Below are positions 9,991-24,400 of a stretch of DNA of 64,000 nt, in pieces. Every line of letters starts with the position of its first letter. The first letter of the stretch is position 1. A model generated the notes under the pieces. It ran no database searches and had not been told where the DNA came from. It worked only from the letters and a program-made list of their open reading frames with translations. Origin of the DNA: Sipunculus nudus (Eukaryota; Annelida; Sipuncula; Golfingiida; Sipunculidae); NCBI GenBank assembly GCA_026874595.1, contig CM049317.1:71693618-71757617 (forward strand). Direction: 5' to 3'. Both the position numbers and the translations under genes were made by a program.

Positions 9991-12900
9991 GTAAGTTATT
10001 AACAATTGTTTTTTCTCTAAACATTGAAGGGGAAAAGTCTTTGTTTATGTTAAGTGTGTTTCAGTTGGTTGCCCTGCTGTATCATGCCTGCTAATGCCTC
10101 CAACATGAATATTACAGAATCTTTTTATTGACAGCTCAGCTGACTTTCAGTCATGCTTAGCTATAGAGATAGCTCTTTGTCTATGGTCCATCTGCCCCGC
10201 CAGCAAGCTGTGTGCAGGGCATTATTGATAATCATTGTCCCTAGATAGTTGAGTCATGGTGATCTTTATCCTGTTGTCTACATTTAAGTCTGTACATAAT
10301 TTTAACACTTTGAAATTCAGACTGTCCAGATTGTTTAAAGCTGTTGAATAAAATTATACCATGGGATCTCATATTCATTGCAGAAATAAAATAATATCTC
10401 TCATATAATCTGACATGTATCCCTGACAGTATGCAAAATTTGATAAGACTTTGATCACTCAGGTCTTTAAATATGTCATTAGCACATTAATTAATTCCTC
10501 AATTCCATTTTATCAGACATGTATTCATGTAATTCTCCCATGCTTCAACAGGAGTTAGCCAAATAATCCAAAAATTACTGTAAAAATTGTGAAATTTCAC
10601 TACAAGCAATCCATTTTGAATAAAGATTCACACATTTTTAACTCCGCTAATCAGCTGAGCTATAGCAATTATTGTTTGTCTGTCTGGCTGTTGAAAGGAT
10701 ACAAATCCTAACTGTTGAAGCTAGAAACTTGTTATATTAACACCCAGTCAGCTCCTGGGAAAATCTCTTTAGAAACCTGATATTAGGCCATGTTGACCTT
10801 CTGTGAGCTACTGGGTGATTTTGAGCACTCTGAAAGTCAAACTTTTAACTTAGAGTGTCCAAGTGAGCTGAACAAATATTTTGTGTTAGTTTATAAAATT
10901 GAAATAATATATCTCATGATCACCATTAGGACTGTCAGCAAGTCAGAATTAGAACTATATTCTTATATTCCTATATTACAAGGCAAAGCTTGCATGTTTG
11001 TACCTCAGAAGTTAAGCTTATTGTTGTTAAAAAAAAAATCCAAAAGGCCAGATTTCTTTGAGAATGGCTGCAGATATTAATCATGTTTTCAATATATCAA
11101 TGTCAAACAGCTCTTGTATTTCGAAAATGATTGTTTTAACTTTCCCCACTCAAGACAGAATATATCACACACTGTAATGGTCAAATATAGCCCTGCCTAG
11201 GTTGGTGACTAAGGTCCTCTGTGTGTTTGTTTGTAGTTCATTTCATTGGTACAGCTGTCTGTCCATCTGTCACTCTCAAATTATAGCAAACCTGTGAGCT
11301 TATGCGATGGCGCAGCATCGTCCGTCCATCGTCAGCCGTCCGCCGTCCAGGCCTAGCTTTCCTCCGTCCATGGCTGTAAGTCAGAAACCGTCGGAGCTAG
11401 CAGCTCCAAATTACATGTAAGAATTAGTCACATGTGAAACTTGGTGCCCTGGAGCTTATTATTGGGTATCTGCATTAATTTAGATTTTATAGAGAAAAAG
11501 CTTAAAAACCTTTAAAAATCTTCTTCTCTGAAACTGTCCAGCCAAATTGTCAAATATTTCACAGAAATGATCCCTGGAACAATCTCTCTCAAGTTTGTTC
11601 GAATGGTTCCTGTTCGAAGATTTTTGGCCGAGTTACAGGAGGTTGAACTTAGACATCTGTCCAAAAAAGCACACTAAAATTAAAATCTCAGAAATGGCTA
11701 GAGCTATAAATACCAAATTTTATACCAATGTTTGTCACATATGTCATATCTGATTTTGAGGTATTTGTGGTGCCACCTACATTGATGTGTTTTTTACAAG
11801 CGAAAATGTAATTTTAAACTCTTCTAGCTTATACACTGATTTATGATGAAACTGTTAAGCTGATTGGTTTAAACTTTACAAGAATTATTCTATGGTAGGG
11901 TTCTGCCAGTTTTATAAGAATAGATTGGGTAAATACAGTTTTAAAAAAACATTGTAGCCAATTGAAAAAGGCTTTCTGTATTTGAAAACAGATTTGAGTT
12001 TCAGCAGCCAAGTCAAGAGGTCACTCAGTACAAACAGGTGGGGTCCAGACATTACCATGGCAACTGACCTGGCTCTGAGGGGAGTGTCTAGACAATGCGT
12101 CTAGACGTCTAGACACAGTGTCTAGACGTCTAGACACAATGTTTAGATGCAGAATTCTCAGATTATTGGAACTATATCTTTCAACTGTTTGAAAAAACTA
12201 TGTTTGCATTTTAAGCGAATCGGGTTTATCATCAGGTCACATGTGAACTGCTACAACCTAATTTTTGGTTGACCTCTGACCTTTCCTTGCTGCCCAGCGT
12301 CCATTTTTGCATCTGTTTCCACACATAAACCCACATATCTCGGGAACCGTTTGACCCATCAGGCTAAAAATTTTGCACAAATGTAGCCCTTTGATAGCTT
12401 TATAACATACACTAAAAATGGTGGCGCCACCTGCAACCATTTTTGCACAGTGTGCATCTGTTCATCTGCCTTGGGATAATATCACTCATATCTCAGCTTT
12501 GGTTTGACTTTTCCACCTGAAATTTTGCAGGTTTATACATCCTGGACAGCTTTCTCGATTTTATGACAGGTGGCGCCACCTACATTCATGTTTACTTTGC
12601 AGACATCCAAGCTCATATCTCGGGAACCGTTTGACGGATTTGGCCAAAATTTTGCATGTGTATAGATCTCACATAGCTCTTCATCATAGGCAAAACTGGT
12701 GGCGCAACCTGCAACCACTTTGCACAGCGTCAATCTGTTCAGCTGCCTTGGGATAAAATCACTCATATCTAAGCAGTGGTTTGACTTATCCACCTGAAAT
12801 TTTGTAGGTTTTTACATCCTGGACAGGTTTCTTGATTTTATGACAGGTGGCGCTACCTACATTCATGTTTACTCTGCAGACATCCAAGCTCATATCTGGG

Positions 12901-15900
12901 GAACCGTTTGACCGATTGGACCAAAATTTTGCATGTGTATTGATCTCGCATAGCTCTTCATCATAGGCAAAACTGGTGGCGCCATCTGCAACCATTTTTG
13001 CACAGCACCCATCTGTTCATCTGCCTTGGGATAAAATCACTCATATCTCAGAAGTGGTTTGACTTATCCACCTGAAATTTAGCAGGTTTATACATCCTGG
13101 ACAGCCTTCTTGATTTTATAACAAGTGGCGCCACCTGCAACCACTTATGAACACCGTCCATCTGTTCATCTGCCTTGGAATAAAATCACTCATATCTCAG
13201 CTTTGGTTTGACTTATCCACCTGAAATTTTGCAGGTTTATACATCCTGGACAATTTTCTAGATTTTATGACAGGTGGCACCACCTACATTCACGTTTACG
13301 CTGCAGACATCCTTGATAACATGCAACACACCTCACTCTATTCCCCTTGCCACTTAATCCATGCCTCACTTCACCCATCCCACTCTGATTTCTGCGGATA
13401 CACAGTCGCTTGTCGACTACCCATATTCTAATTTTAAAATATCCTAGTCTGAAACTTGCAGGTCCAAAATGTCCATCTTGCTGAAATCATAATGACTAAG
13501 GTAGATATGCAGGACTTTAAAGGATCAATATTAAATTTTAAAAATAAACCTCCATTCATACTCCCAAACTTTGCACAGGTTTGCGTTAGGCCTGTAGGCC
13601 TTGTTTATTATTGACATGTTATATTGTTTTTTTAGAGATTATTGAATAGTTGTCCTTCCAGAGAGGTTAGCAATTGTATATGATAATTTTTGATTAAAAT
13701 TGATTTAAAAAGATATTAATATATACATGTAAAAGAAAAAAAAATGACATACAATTTTATAAAAAGTGTTAAAAACATGTTTTAAAACAGGCCATAATGT
13801 TACAGGTCGTGCTTGTCAGCTGAGCATCATTACCCTTTGATCATTTGTTGAATTTGTAGAGACACAATGACATTGTACATTGGGGAAAAAATTTGCCTCA
13901 AGTCCTTTTAATTTCTCACTACCAATGATTGTAGCATAAATATATTGAAAATCAACTAGTCCTTGTCTTTGTGCTTCATTGCACAGACTTATTTTAACGT
14001 TTGTTTCTTTTGTCTTTCAGCTTTTGATTGCAATTCAGTCCAGAAAAAATGTCCTGACGGTTCTTGTGTCAGCATGACAAGCCGCTGTCGTAAGTAAAGA
14101 TGTAAAACGTACCTATAAGTGTCATGACCGATCATCAGTTATAATTGATGATTAGTCAATACACACCACTAAAAATATGAATGACCAGGTTCTTTTAAAA
14201 GTCAAATCAAATGGCTGAAACACTCACATAAGTACACTCCAAAAACTGAATAAGACCTATGTTAACAGAACAAATCAATATATTAAAGAAAGAAGACACT
14301 TACATTCTCTAGAGAGGTGCTCCATATGTACAAGCACTGATGATTATTAACAACCGATAATCAACACAGAAACAAGCACCAAGTCCGTTAAACACACTAC
14401 ACAGAGGTACAGTTCACACAACACACAGACTATTCTGTCTGGACTTAGAATCAATGTCTTTCACAGGTTATGTCTCATGGAATCATCCAGCTCTAGGTAA
14501 CCGAATATTCTTCCACACAACGACATCCAGTTACGATTTTAATAAAGTCCCCAGTATGTTCCTGGAAGTGCTCACAACAGGTATAATCACCAGATTATCA
14601 GGCCGTCGGCAAAATATGACACTCTCTCTGAAGTCTGTAACAAAGAAATAACCAGTCCTCAGACATTTACTGTCTACTCTTACAGACATCCTTTCTCAGC
14701 TGTCTAGACTCTTTAATGCACACAGACCCGCACCTGGACTACAGGCAGTACCACCCTGGCATCCTGTTTGGGCATATGTTTCGAACATCCCCTTCATCAG
14801 GACTTGTATTTGCATGCAGACATCACAAGTCCTGACCGTCCTCTGGCCAATCACCACTCCCTATTATGCCGACCGCCAATAACAACATGAATTCTAAAAT
14901 GGACATGCCTGCAGAGATAAAACCCTTAGAAAACTAAACTAAACAGGTGCTAGTACTTTGAAGTGTACAAAGAACAATAGTTTATATAGAGACCACCAAA
15001 CAGAGATGGCTTCGATGGAATTAAACTGTACTGAAATAACATCAAATGAGACGTGCTCTCTAACCAAAACTCTCACACTTATATCCAAAAATGATACTCC
15101 ATATAAATGTACAGTAATTTATCAAAACAATCATCTGGTTATACTCCCTACTTCAATATGCAATACAATGTCTAAGTCACAGTTCTCTGGTGACAGTCAG
15201 CTGATCATGTAGATGATCCATTGATCAGTTTCCCATCGCCACAAATGATTACAGAGGTTTCACAAAGGCTTGGCTTTACAGTGATGTAATGTATACTTTC
15301 ATAAAATTTATGCTACGAATTGATGGTGGTAACCGCCTCCATTTTTATATGCCCGTCATATGACAGGAGTATTATGGTATACCTACCAATTGTCCGTCCG
15401 TCTGTCCGTCATGCTGTCCATCCCTCCATTAATTTTTAGATCAGCTGACTATAAGTCATCTGAGCTATAGACGCGTGGTCCATTGTCCCTCGTCCGTCCG
15501 TCCGTAGATGTGGCACATTTTAATAACAAATTAAAGAAAAGTAGAAAAGGAATTTGTTAGTTTATAATAACAGAAAATTAACTTGCAGTTACTGATGATA
15601 TAAGAATCTTGTATCCATGGATAGAATGTCACATATTCCAAATAACACCATGCAGTATTTTTCAGTTCAATTTTAATGATAAAAAAGTAAATCATATTAT
15701 TCATTACTAATCATTAGGGATCATATGAAGGAAATTAATGATAGACAAAGATGCAGTTGATAATATTAATCTAGATTCCTACTGTGTCTAGTGTGTACAT
15801 TGATGTGAAATAAGTCCAAAATGAATATATTACATTTATTTTTTTTAACATAAATAAAAGCCATAAAACCAGGTACTTATGATCATTATTTAAATGTGTG

Positions 15901-18411
15901 AATTTTGTATATTCTGGATTCTCAACATCATTGTTTGGTGAAAACTATATAAATACCAGACATGGTGCAAATACTTGGCAATTGTCTTTAAATATGAATA
16001 TTTACTCCATTATAAAATTTCTTGCATAAAGAATGGGAATTCAGGTAAAAATGAAAGTATATGAATACCAGTGCAAATACTTTCAAAATGTATTCATGAA
16101 TGCATTCATGAATATATTCTTTAATATTATTTTAATAATCATTTCAGTTATATTTCATTATAAAAAATCATACAATTCTCTTATTATTTTTAATAAAATT
16201 TATATTTGGGACAATATTTGTAATTTTTTTTTTAATAAATAGTTAAACTCTTATATTACATGTTCTGCTTATAAGTTATATGGCCAAGTCAAAATCTGTG
16301 TTACAATAGTACTCCATTTGTTAATAAAATAAATGAAATCAGTCCTCTTCCCTGTCTCCAAAGGTACTATCAAAATCATACATAAGCTAAACAACAACAA
16401 CTCATAATACAGCTTATATTTATTACTACACAAAACCAGCATGTGCCTCATTTCTAAATCATGTTTTTTATCATATATAACAGCTGAGCGCCGTGACCCA
16501 TAGGTCCCTTGTTTAAAGATATGAAAGATTTTGATAAAACTCATCAGAAATGTTAATCAGTAAAATTTCTGGGCTATGTTTGATTTCAAGCAAAATCCAT
16601 GCATTATATGAGGTCAGAGGTCACCACACTTTGGAGGCATCATGGTGACTTACCAAAACGCCATTGGATTTTCATGAAACTCAATATACATATTTACTAA
16701 CTCAGATTCTCACCTGAATTACCTTCTCATCCAAATTCATGCATACTTAATGAGGCCAGAGCTAACCCGATACACGACAGGCGTATTATGCATTTTTGGG
16801 GTGCTCTTATTTAATGCTTGCTTAACTATGTATATGTGCACATGCAGAATTCCATTCAGGTTTCTAACTACATGACAGGGCCTTACACACAATATACCTG
16901 GTGTCAGCCATGCTTGGTGTATCACCCCTGTGGGTACTGGGTGTGTGTCATCCCCATAGCTGGGTCATACCACCGAGGTACCCCTGAAAGGAGCACTCAT
17001 TTGTGAGTGAAACAGCTGTTTGTCACAGTCTTACATTAAGCCTGCGGAGCACTCACACTTGGTGGGGCTGACCATGAAAATCTCAACACTGAGATTTGAG
17101 CTCACAAACTATCAGCCAAGAGCCCTTTACTCTAAACCTAGACCACAGAAGTGGTTAACTTCTTGATTATTACTAGCTGCTTATATTTTTAATATAATTA
17201 GTATTATTTATAAATTATTATAAATTTAAATTTATTAAGCAAAATTATTATAAATTTTATTAGAATTATTACTAGCACATAAAATCTGGAAATGAGTCAT
17301 CGTCCTCTTTGACACTTTCATCCTCATTAAAGATACTGCTACTAACAGGCCATAGACTTACCCTTTTAAATAAAAATGATTTATACAATTTTCATATATA
17401 CAAAGTAGAAGTCATATCATTCTGTATGCTCTTCTGAACAGAATGACCTATACAACATGGCTTGCTAGACAACACATGACTCTCACTTTTGAAGTTGACA
17501 AAGTCAAGAATTTTTCAGAAGGATACCAACACCATAGGTGCAGCCATAATAAGGAATATTTAGAAAATGAATCTGTAGACATTTCTATAAAACACATTGA
17601 TTCATACTTTATGTACATTTCAGCTGGTGAGTGTTTTGCTTGGCAGAGAAAATGTCCTGATGGTATGTGTGTGGATAAGATAGTGGGACAGTGTCGTAAG
17701 TATTGATAAAGCCACACCCGTTGTGTAACTGCAAGGATTTGTTGTTTTTAATTTCCTATTAAATTATTGGGGATAAAAAACATAAGAATGTCTTGTGATT
17801 TTGTTTATAAATATAGTACTTTACTGCCAAGAGTGGTTAAACAGGGGCAAATAGAACATTTAAGAATACGATGACTCAACTGAAAAGTGAGACTGAGGGT
17901 ATGGGATCGGGGTGATTTAGAAATTAAAAAAAAAAAATGGTGCAATCTAGGGAAACTGATAATGGTACAGTATGCAAAATCTGGCACAGCATTTCTTTAT
18001 ATGTGTGTATTGTTCTATTTCCCACCCTTTTGGGTCAAATTAATTCCCGGCCCTAAATCTGCCCCTGGGGACGGGAGAGAGGTTAAAATTTGTTAGCGGG
18101 AGTTTCAGATCTGAGGTAGATTCTGGAGACATGGGGACAAAATCACCTCCAAGAATATTTCAGAAAACAACATTTTTTTTACCCCACCAATTGCAGCCAG
18201 ATTCATAGGTCACATGCTAAATCAGATATATTTAACAGATGCTGATTGGTTGATATTTCCACTTCCCTGCTTACAGAAAGATATTTGTACCATGCAGGGC
18301 AACATGTTGTTCATCATTATATGTTAGTTTGAGGCCCTTCGGGTCCCAAATGCTCTTAGTTACTGAGAGGTTGGACTCATTGTAAATTGAAATATGAAAG
18401 GAATGGACAGA

Positions 18412-18493
<82 letters not shown>

Positions 18494-21400
18494 TATAGAA
18501 TATTTGTTTTTACATATGTTTTAAATTGTTAATACTAATAATCAGGTTGGTTAATTGTTTAGAAAATAATTTATTTAAAAATTGAGATATTGTCAAACAG
18601 AGTGCCAGATAACCTTTTGATGATGTATTGCTCGGCCTTTAGGAAAAGGTTTACCCTCCTCTGCAAAAGATGTGGAATTCAATAGCGCTATGTTGGAGTA
18701 ATTTATAAGTGGACTGGACCCTTTCTTTTTCAGCCGGAGAATGTGCACGGTGGGAGAGGAGATGTCAAGGTGGCAAATGCGTGAGCAAAACAAAACCTTG
18801 TCCTTGTAAGTAATGACATCGTATATAAATGGAAACAGTTGAATAGTTTAGCTGAATTAAAAGTCATCTGAGCTAGAGTGATGGTCCTATGTTCTATTGA
18901 TCATCAGTCTGACTCTGTGTCAACATTGAACAAATCAACTCATTACAGTTTCAGACCTGAAATTTTGTACACACATGGTTAAGGACAAAATATAGTTCAC
19001 AGAGGGATTCAGGGCTGTATATGCAAAAATATTAATAATTGAAAAAGAATCAATTTCAGTCAAATCGGTGGGTTGCAATTTAGTGCAAAGATAATTTGAT
19101 GCACTTCTTACAATCCTACAGGATACCATTCGAATCAGAAGCGAATCTGTAAAAATACATTATTAACTGGCCATGAATGTTATCAAGAGGATACAGAGAT
19201 ATTGTCATTTGATCTGTTCAGAACAAAATTCTGTGTCTATATCATAACTAAGCTCCTCCTGTAGAAGTTGTACACTCTAGTTGTCTCAGATATCCTTTCA
19301 TGTAACCACTGCATTATATGGCAAGGTTCTCTGGTCTGCAACAACAGGGTGAGCACAGAATTGTAATCAGACTACTAAAGCGTTGTATTGCACTGTGCAT
19401 CCAGCCTAAATTTTAAACCTGTGACACCGGCTCTCGTTGGTTTAATTACATGGGAAACGCTCTCATTGGTCAGATTCTTGGCCCTGTGCCAAAACGGGGG
19501 TTATCAGATCAACGTGTCATATATAACATGGTGCAGTAAATGATAAATCTAAAATTACTGTGTATTTTGTGGTAATTTATTTGAATTATAAAAATTTTTT
19601 ATTGGGGCCACATATCGGCCATATTGATACCCTCATATTGATTACTCTCAAGCCAGTGTTGAGACAATACAAATCAGAGTGGTTAATAATAAAATAATTA
19701 AATGGCTTGTATATCAGGAATATTTTACAGACTATATTCCATATCTTTACAGTTTTGATCCTGCTTGTGTGATTTTGAGATTCAGGTAAATTTTTTTTTA
19801 TAGTCTTATACTACTCTTTAACAGATTTCAGGTGTGAATGGTATGAAAAAAGATGTCCAGATGGCAGCTGTGTCAGGGATATCACAAGTTGTCGTAAGTA
19901 TGGATGCAAAATTGCATTAGGACATCATTTTGCAGCAAATCTACTTGCGTAACCATTCATTGTGATATGATGCAGCAGAGTATATTCTTTAAAGTCAGTG
20001 TTTTGCGCAGGATAATTATTTGTGATCTTCACCTTCAGGGTGCTAGATAGGGCTGGGACGGTTACCCGTATCTTGTATTTTCATGATTTTTGACAGCTAC
20101 AGAAATCATACCATCAACTTTCCTATTATCGCGATATCACATTATGCATTTTTGTCCATGACATATGTTCACAAGCAAGCCCTTGAAGTGTATTTTCTAG
20201 GGAAACTGGCATCATTAGAGTCTGTCAATGTTCAAAATCATGTTCATTTGCAAGAATCACATTTATTAGCTCAGCTGACTGAAAGTCATCTGAGCTATAG
20301 CGATCACTCTTTGTCCGTCGTCCGTCTGTCCGTATGTCCGTCCGTTAACCAGGCACAAATCATAACCGCTGAACCTAGAACCTTGTAACTTGGGATTCTG
20401 AGAGGTCCATGAGAAAACTCCTTGGAAACCAGAAATTAGGTCTCTGTTACCCATATCCTTCGAGCTATGGGGCCCCAAAGTACCCCCCAGAATCGTAAAA
20501 AATTTCATATAAAAACTTCAATATCTCAATAACTACAACACTGATGGTCATGATTTTTGGCATACATATTGATCATGAGATGTTCCATAAGTTCCTGCAG
20601 ACTGGTGGCGCCACCTGTATTTTTCGATTTTTTTACAATTTTTTCCTCTATTTTTGAGACGTTTAAAGATGCTGTCATCTGTTAACGTGGCACAAATCGT
20701 AACCGCTGGACCTAGAATCTTCATTCTTGACACACTGAGAAACCTATTCAAAGTCTCCGTGGTAACCATAAATTAGATCTCTGTTACCCATATCCTTCGA
20801 GCTATGGGGCCCCAAAGTACCCCCCAGAAAAGTCAAAAATTTAATACAAAAACTTCAATATCTCATTAACTACTTGACTGAATGTCATGATTTTTGGCAT
20901 ACGTATTGATCATGAGATGTTCCATCACTTCCTGCAGACTGGTGGCGCCACCTGAATTTTTCGATTTTTTACGAATTTAAAAATGTGAACAGCTGTTAAC
21001 AGGGCATAAATCATAAAGACTGGACCTAGAATCTTCATTCTTGACACACTGAGAGGTCCATAAAAAGTCTGCATGGAAACCTGAAATAAGGTCTCTGTTA
21101 CCCATATCCTTTGAGCTATGGGGGGCTCCCAATAACCCCCCAGAATAATGGAAAATATGATAAAAACAAACTGCAACATCTCAATAACTACAACACTGAT
21201 GGTCATGATTTTTGGCATACATATTAATCAAGAGGTGTTTCATCAGTACCTGCAGACTGGTGGTGCCACCTGTATTTTTTCAAATTTTCACAATTTTTTT
21301 TTCTCTATTTTCGAGACCTTTCAGGATGTAGTTATCTGTCAACAGGGTACAAATCGTAAGGACTGGACCTAGAATCTTCATTGTTGACACACAGGGAGAC

Positions 21401-24400
21401 CCATGATAAGTCTCTATGGACACCTGAAATTAGGTGTCTGTTACCCATATCTTTTGAGCTATGGCACTCCAAAGTACAGCTCAGAATAATGGAAAATTTG
21501 ATACAAAAGCTGAAGTATCTGAACAACTAATGCAGAGATCACCATAATTGATTTCATGGATATTGATCATGGAGTGTTTCATCAGTTTCTGCAGACTGGT
21601 GGCACCACCTGTATTTGTTCGGGTTTTTTTACGAATTTTTTCTCTATTTTTGAGACCTTTAAAGTTACGAACATCTGTTAACAGGGCACAAATCATTAAA
21701 ACTGGACCTAGAATCTTCATTCTTGACACACAGGGAGACCCATGAAAAGTCTCCATGGAAACCTGAAATTAGGTCTCTGTTACCCATATTCTTTAAGCTG
21801 TATGGCTCCAAATTACCCCCCAGAATAATGGAAAATTTGATACAAAAACTGCAGTATCTCAATAACTACAACACTGATGGTCATGATTTTTGGCATATAT
21901 ATTGATCATGACCTGTTCCATCAGTTTCTGCAGACTGGGTGCGCCACCTCTATTTTTTTCAAATTTTTACGATTTTTTTTCTCTTTTTTTGATACCTTTA
22001 AAGATGTGGTTATCTGTCAACAGGGTACAAATCGGAACAACTGGACCTAGAATCTTCATTCTTGTCATGCAAGAAGGCCCATGAAAAGTGCCTGTGGAAA
22101 CTTAAAATTAGGTCTCTGTTACCCATATCCTTCAAGCTATAGGACTCCGAAGTATCCCTCAGAATAATGGACAATTTGATACAAAAGCTGAAGTATCTGA
22201 ACAACTAATGGGGAGATCACCATGATTCTTTGCATGGATATTGATGTTTGTAAGTGTTTTTATTAGTTTCTGCAGACTGGTGGAGCCACCTGTATTTTTG
22301 TACCCGCCAAAACGAAGTTTTGTGGATACTATGTTTTTGACCGGGTTCCTCCGCCGTTGCCGCGTTCGTTTCCAGAGAGCTCCTCTGGGACTTGATTTTA
22401 TCAGCTTTCCAAGCTCATATCTCGGGGAACCGTTTGACTGATCAGGAAATAAAATTTATACTAATGTAGCCCTTGGATAGCTCTATAACATACACAAAAA
22501 ATGGTGGCGCCACCTGTAACCATGTTTGCACAGTGTCCATCTGTTCATCTGCCTTTGGTTAAAATCACTCATATCTCTGCAGTGAATTGACTAATTCACC
22601 TGAAATTCGGCATGCGTATACATCCTGGATAGCTTTCTTGATTTTATGACAGGTGGCGCCACCTACATTCTCATTCACGCTGATGACATCCAAGCTCTTA
22701 TTTCGGGAACCGTTTGACCGATCTGGCCAAAATTTAGCATGTATATAGATCTAACATAGCTCTTTATCATACGCTAAACTGGTGGTGCCACCTGCAACCA
22801 TTTTTGCACAGCGTCTGTCTGTTTGTCTGCCGTGCAATAATGTCACTCATATCTCGGCAGTGGTTTGACATATCTGCCTAAAATTTTGCAGTTTTATACA
22901 TCCTGGATGGCTTTCTTGATTTTATGACAGGTGGCACCACCTACATTCACGTTCACGCTGATGACATCCAAGCTCATATCTCGGGAACCGTTTGACCGAT
23001 CAGGCCAAAATTTTGCATGTGGATAGATCTAACATAGCTCTTTATCATACACAAAACTGGTGGCACCACCTGCAACCAATTTTGCACAGCGTCTGTCTGT
23101 TTGTCTGCCATGCAATAAAGTCACTCACATCTTGGCAGTGGTTTGACATATCTGCCTAAAATTTTGCAGTTTTATACATCCTGGATAGCTTTCTTGATTT
23201 TATGACAGGTGGCGCCACCTTTATTCTATTTTATGCTGCAGACATCCAAGCTCATATCTCGGGAACCGTTTGAACGATTGGGCCAAAATTTTGCATGTGT
23301 ATAGATCTCACATAGGTCTTTATCATACACAAAACTGGAGGAGCCACCTGCAACCATTTTTGCACATTTTGCACAGCGTCTGTCTGTTGGTCTGCCGTGG
23401 CCTAAAATCACTCATTTCTCTGTAGTGGTTTGACATAACTGCCTAAAATTTTGCAGGTTTATACATCCTGGATAGCTTTCTAGATTTTATGACAGGTGGC
23501 GCCACCTACATTCTAGATAATGCTGCACACATCCAAGCTAATATCTCAGGAACCATTTGACCGATTTGGCCAAAATTGTGCTTGTGTTTAGATCTCACAT
23601 AGGTCTTTATCATACACAAAACTGCAACCATTATTGCACAGCGTCTGTCTGTTTGTCTGCCGTGGGCTAAAATCACTCATATCCATGTAGTGGTTTGACT
23701 TTTCTGCCTAAAATTTTGCATATGTATACAACTTGGACAGCTTTCTGGATTTGTGGTAGGTTGCACAACCTACATACACATTTAGGCTGCAGACATCCAT
23801 GCTAATATGCAACATACCTCACTCTGTTTCCCCTTGCCACTCAATCCATGCCTCACTTCACTCTGATTTTGGCAGATACAAGTAGTCACTTGTCGGCTAC
23901 CCATATTCTAGTTTTTAAAGTTTACACATTTTTTCTCCTTTTTTTTAGATATATAAATACAGACTAAATCTTGGCCTGTTGGTTAATTTGTTTGATGCTT
24001 CAGTTGAATGGGTATCTACCATTCTGATGATAAAATTTCCTTTTGTGAATCTCTTCCCTGTCAGCTGAACGTCATGACCCATGGGTCACTTGTTTTTATA
24101 AACAGCATGCCTTAGAACACATGCTTGAAGGTGGAACTGTGTGCTTACAGACTTCGGGATTAGTTGGAAATGTCCGGAAATAGCAGGACGAATCAGAAAG
24201 GACAAAAGCGGGAAATTTCCAGGAGAAAACGTGATAAGAAAGAGCAATAAATAAACATATTTATTCTGTTATTACATGGAAAACAAATGTCATAGTGAAA
24301 GCGTCACTGGAACGAATATTCCTACCGGGTTGCATGTTATGCCATATAAAAAGGCAGTTTGAAAATTTAGACATGATGGTTATGACATGCTCTCTGAAAA

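Larger units (their letters stand above)
11281..13606 (+). mobile_element. AGCGAACCTGTGAGC family, tandem-core copy
   Basis: It begins AGCAAACCTGTGAGCTTATG then GTCCGTCCATCGTCAGCC tracts. It has core repeats of the about 278-bp type (12240-13320) and ends GGCCTGTAGGCCTTGTTT. The same ends occur at 40501-41992, and the same start at 56091 and 60147. It is non-coding. Confidence 0.6.
10131..13850 (+). mobile_element. Hairpin-headed element with another family nested inside (intron 1)
   Basis: The 5' end reads AGCTCAGCTGACTTTCAGTC then ATGCTTAGCTATAG. The 3' end is CAGCTGAGCATCATTACCC then TTGATCATTTGTTG. A second 5' end of the same type lies near 10650. Inside is the second family at 11281-13606. 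No protein-coding potential is seen. Confidence 0.55.
20266..24094 (+). mobile_element. Large hairpin-headed element with two tandem cores (intron 5)
   Basis: The head is TTAGCTCAGCTGACTGAAAG then TCATCTGAGCTATAG, followed by GTCCGTCGTCCGTCTGTCCG. Then come six units of a 315-342-bp repeat, five or six units of a 264-287-bp repeat, and the tail GTCATGACCC, ATGGGTCACTTGTTT. This head-microsatellite-tandem core-tail layout is that of pearl-type bivalve elements and of Helentron derivatives. It encodes no protein. Confidence 0.7.

Noticed and set aside
14117-15260. Possible solo LTR starting TGTCATGACC
   Set aside because: No matching terminal CA with inverted end or flanking duplication could be found.
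16870-17150. Possible tRNA gene or tRNA-derived SINE
   Set aside because: No cloverleaf could be drawn and the A and B promoter boxes are not both present.
17448-17717. Minus-strand frame of 89 codons over exon 3
   Set aside because: The cysteine pattern and splice sites are on the + strand; the antisense frame is chance.
20266-23411. Many similar 60-97-codon frames on both strands
   Set aside because: They recur with the 335-bp and 278-bp units and differ by frame-breaking changes, so they are repeat-derived.
20430-23860. Regularly spaced repeats suggesting a CRISPR-like array
   Set aside because: Units are 264-342 bp and similar along their whole length, with no short repeat and unique spacer pattern; eukaryotic satellite.
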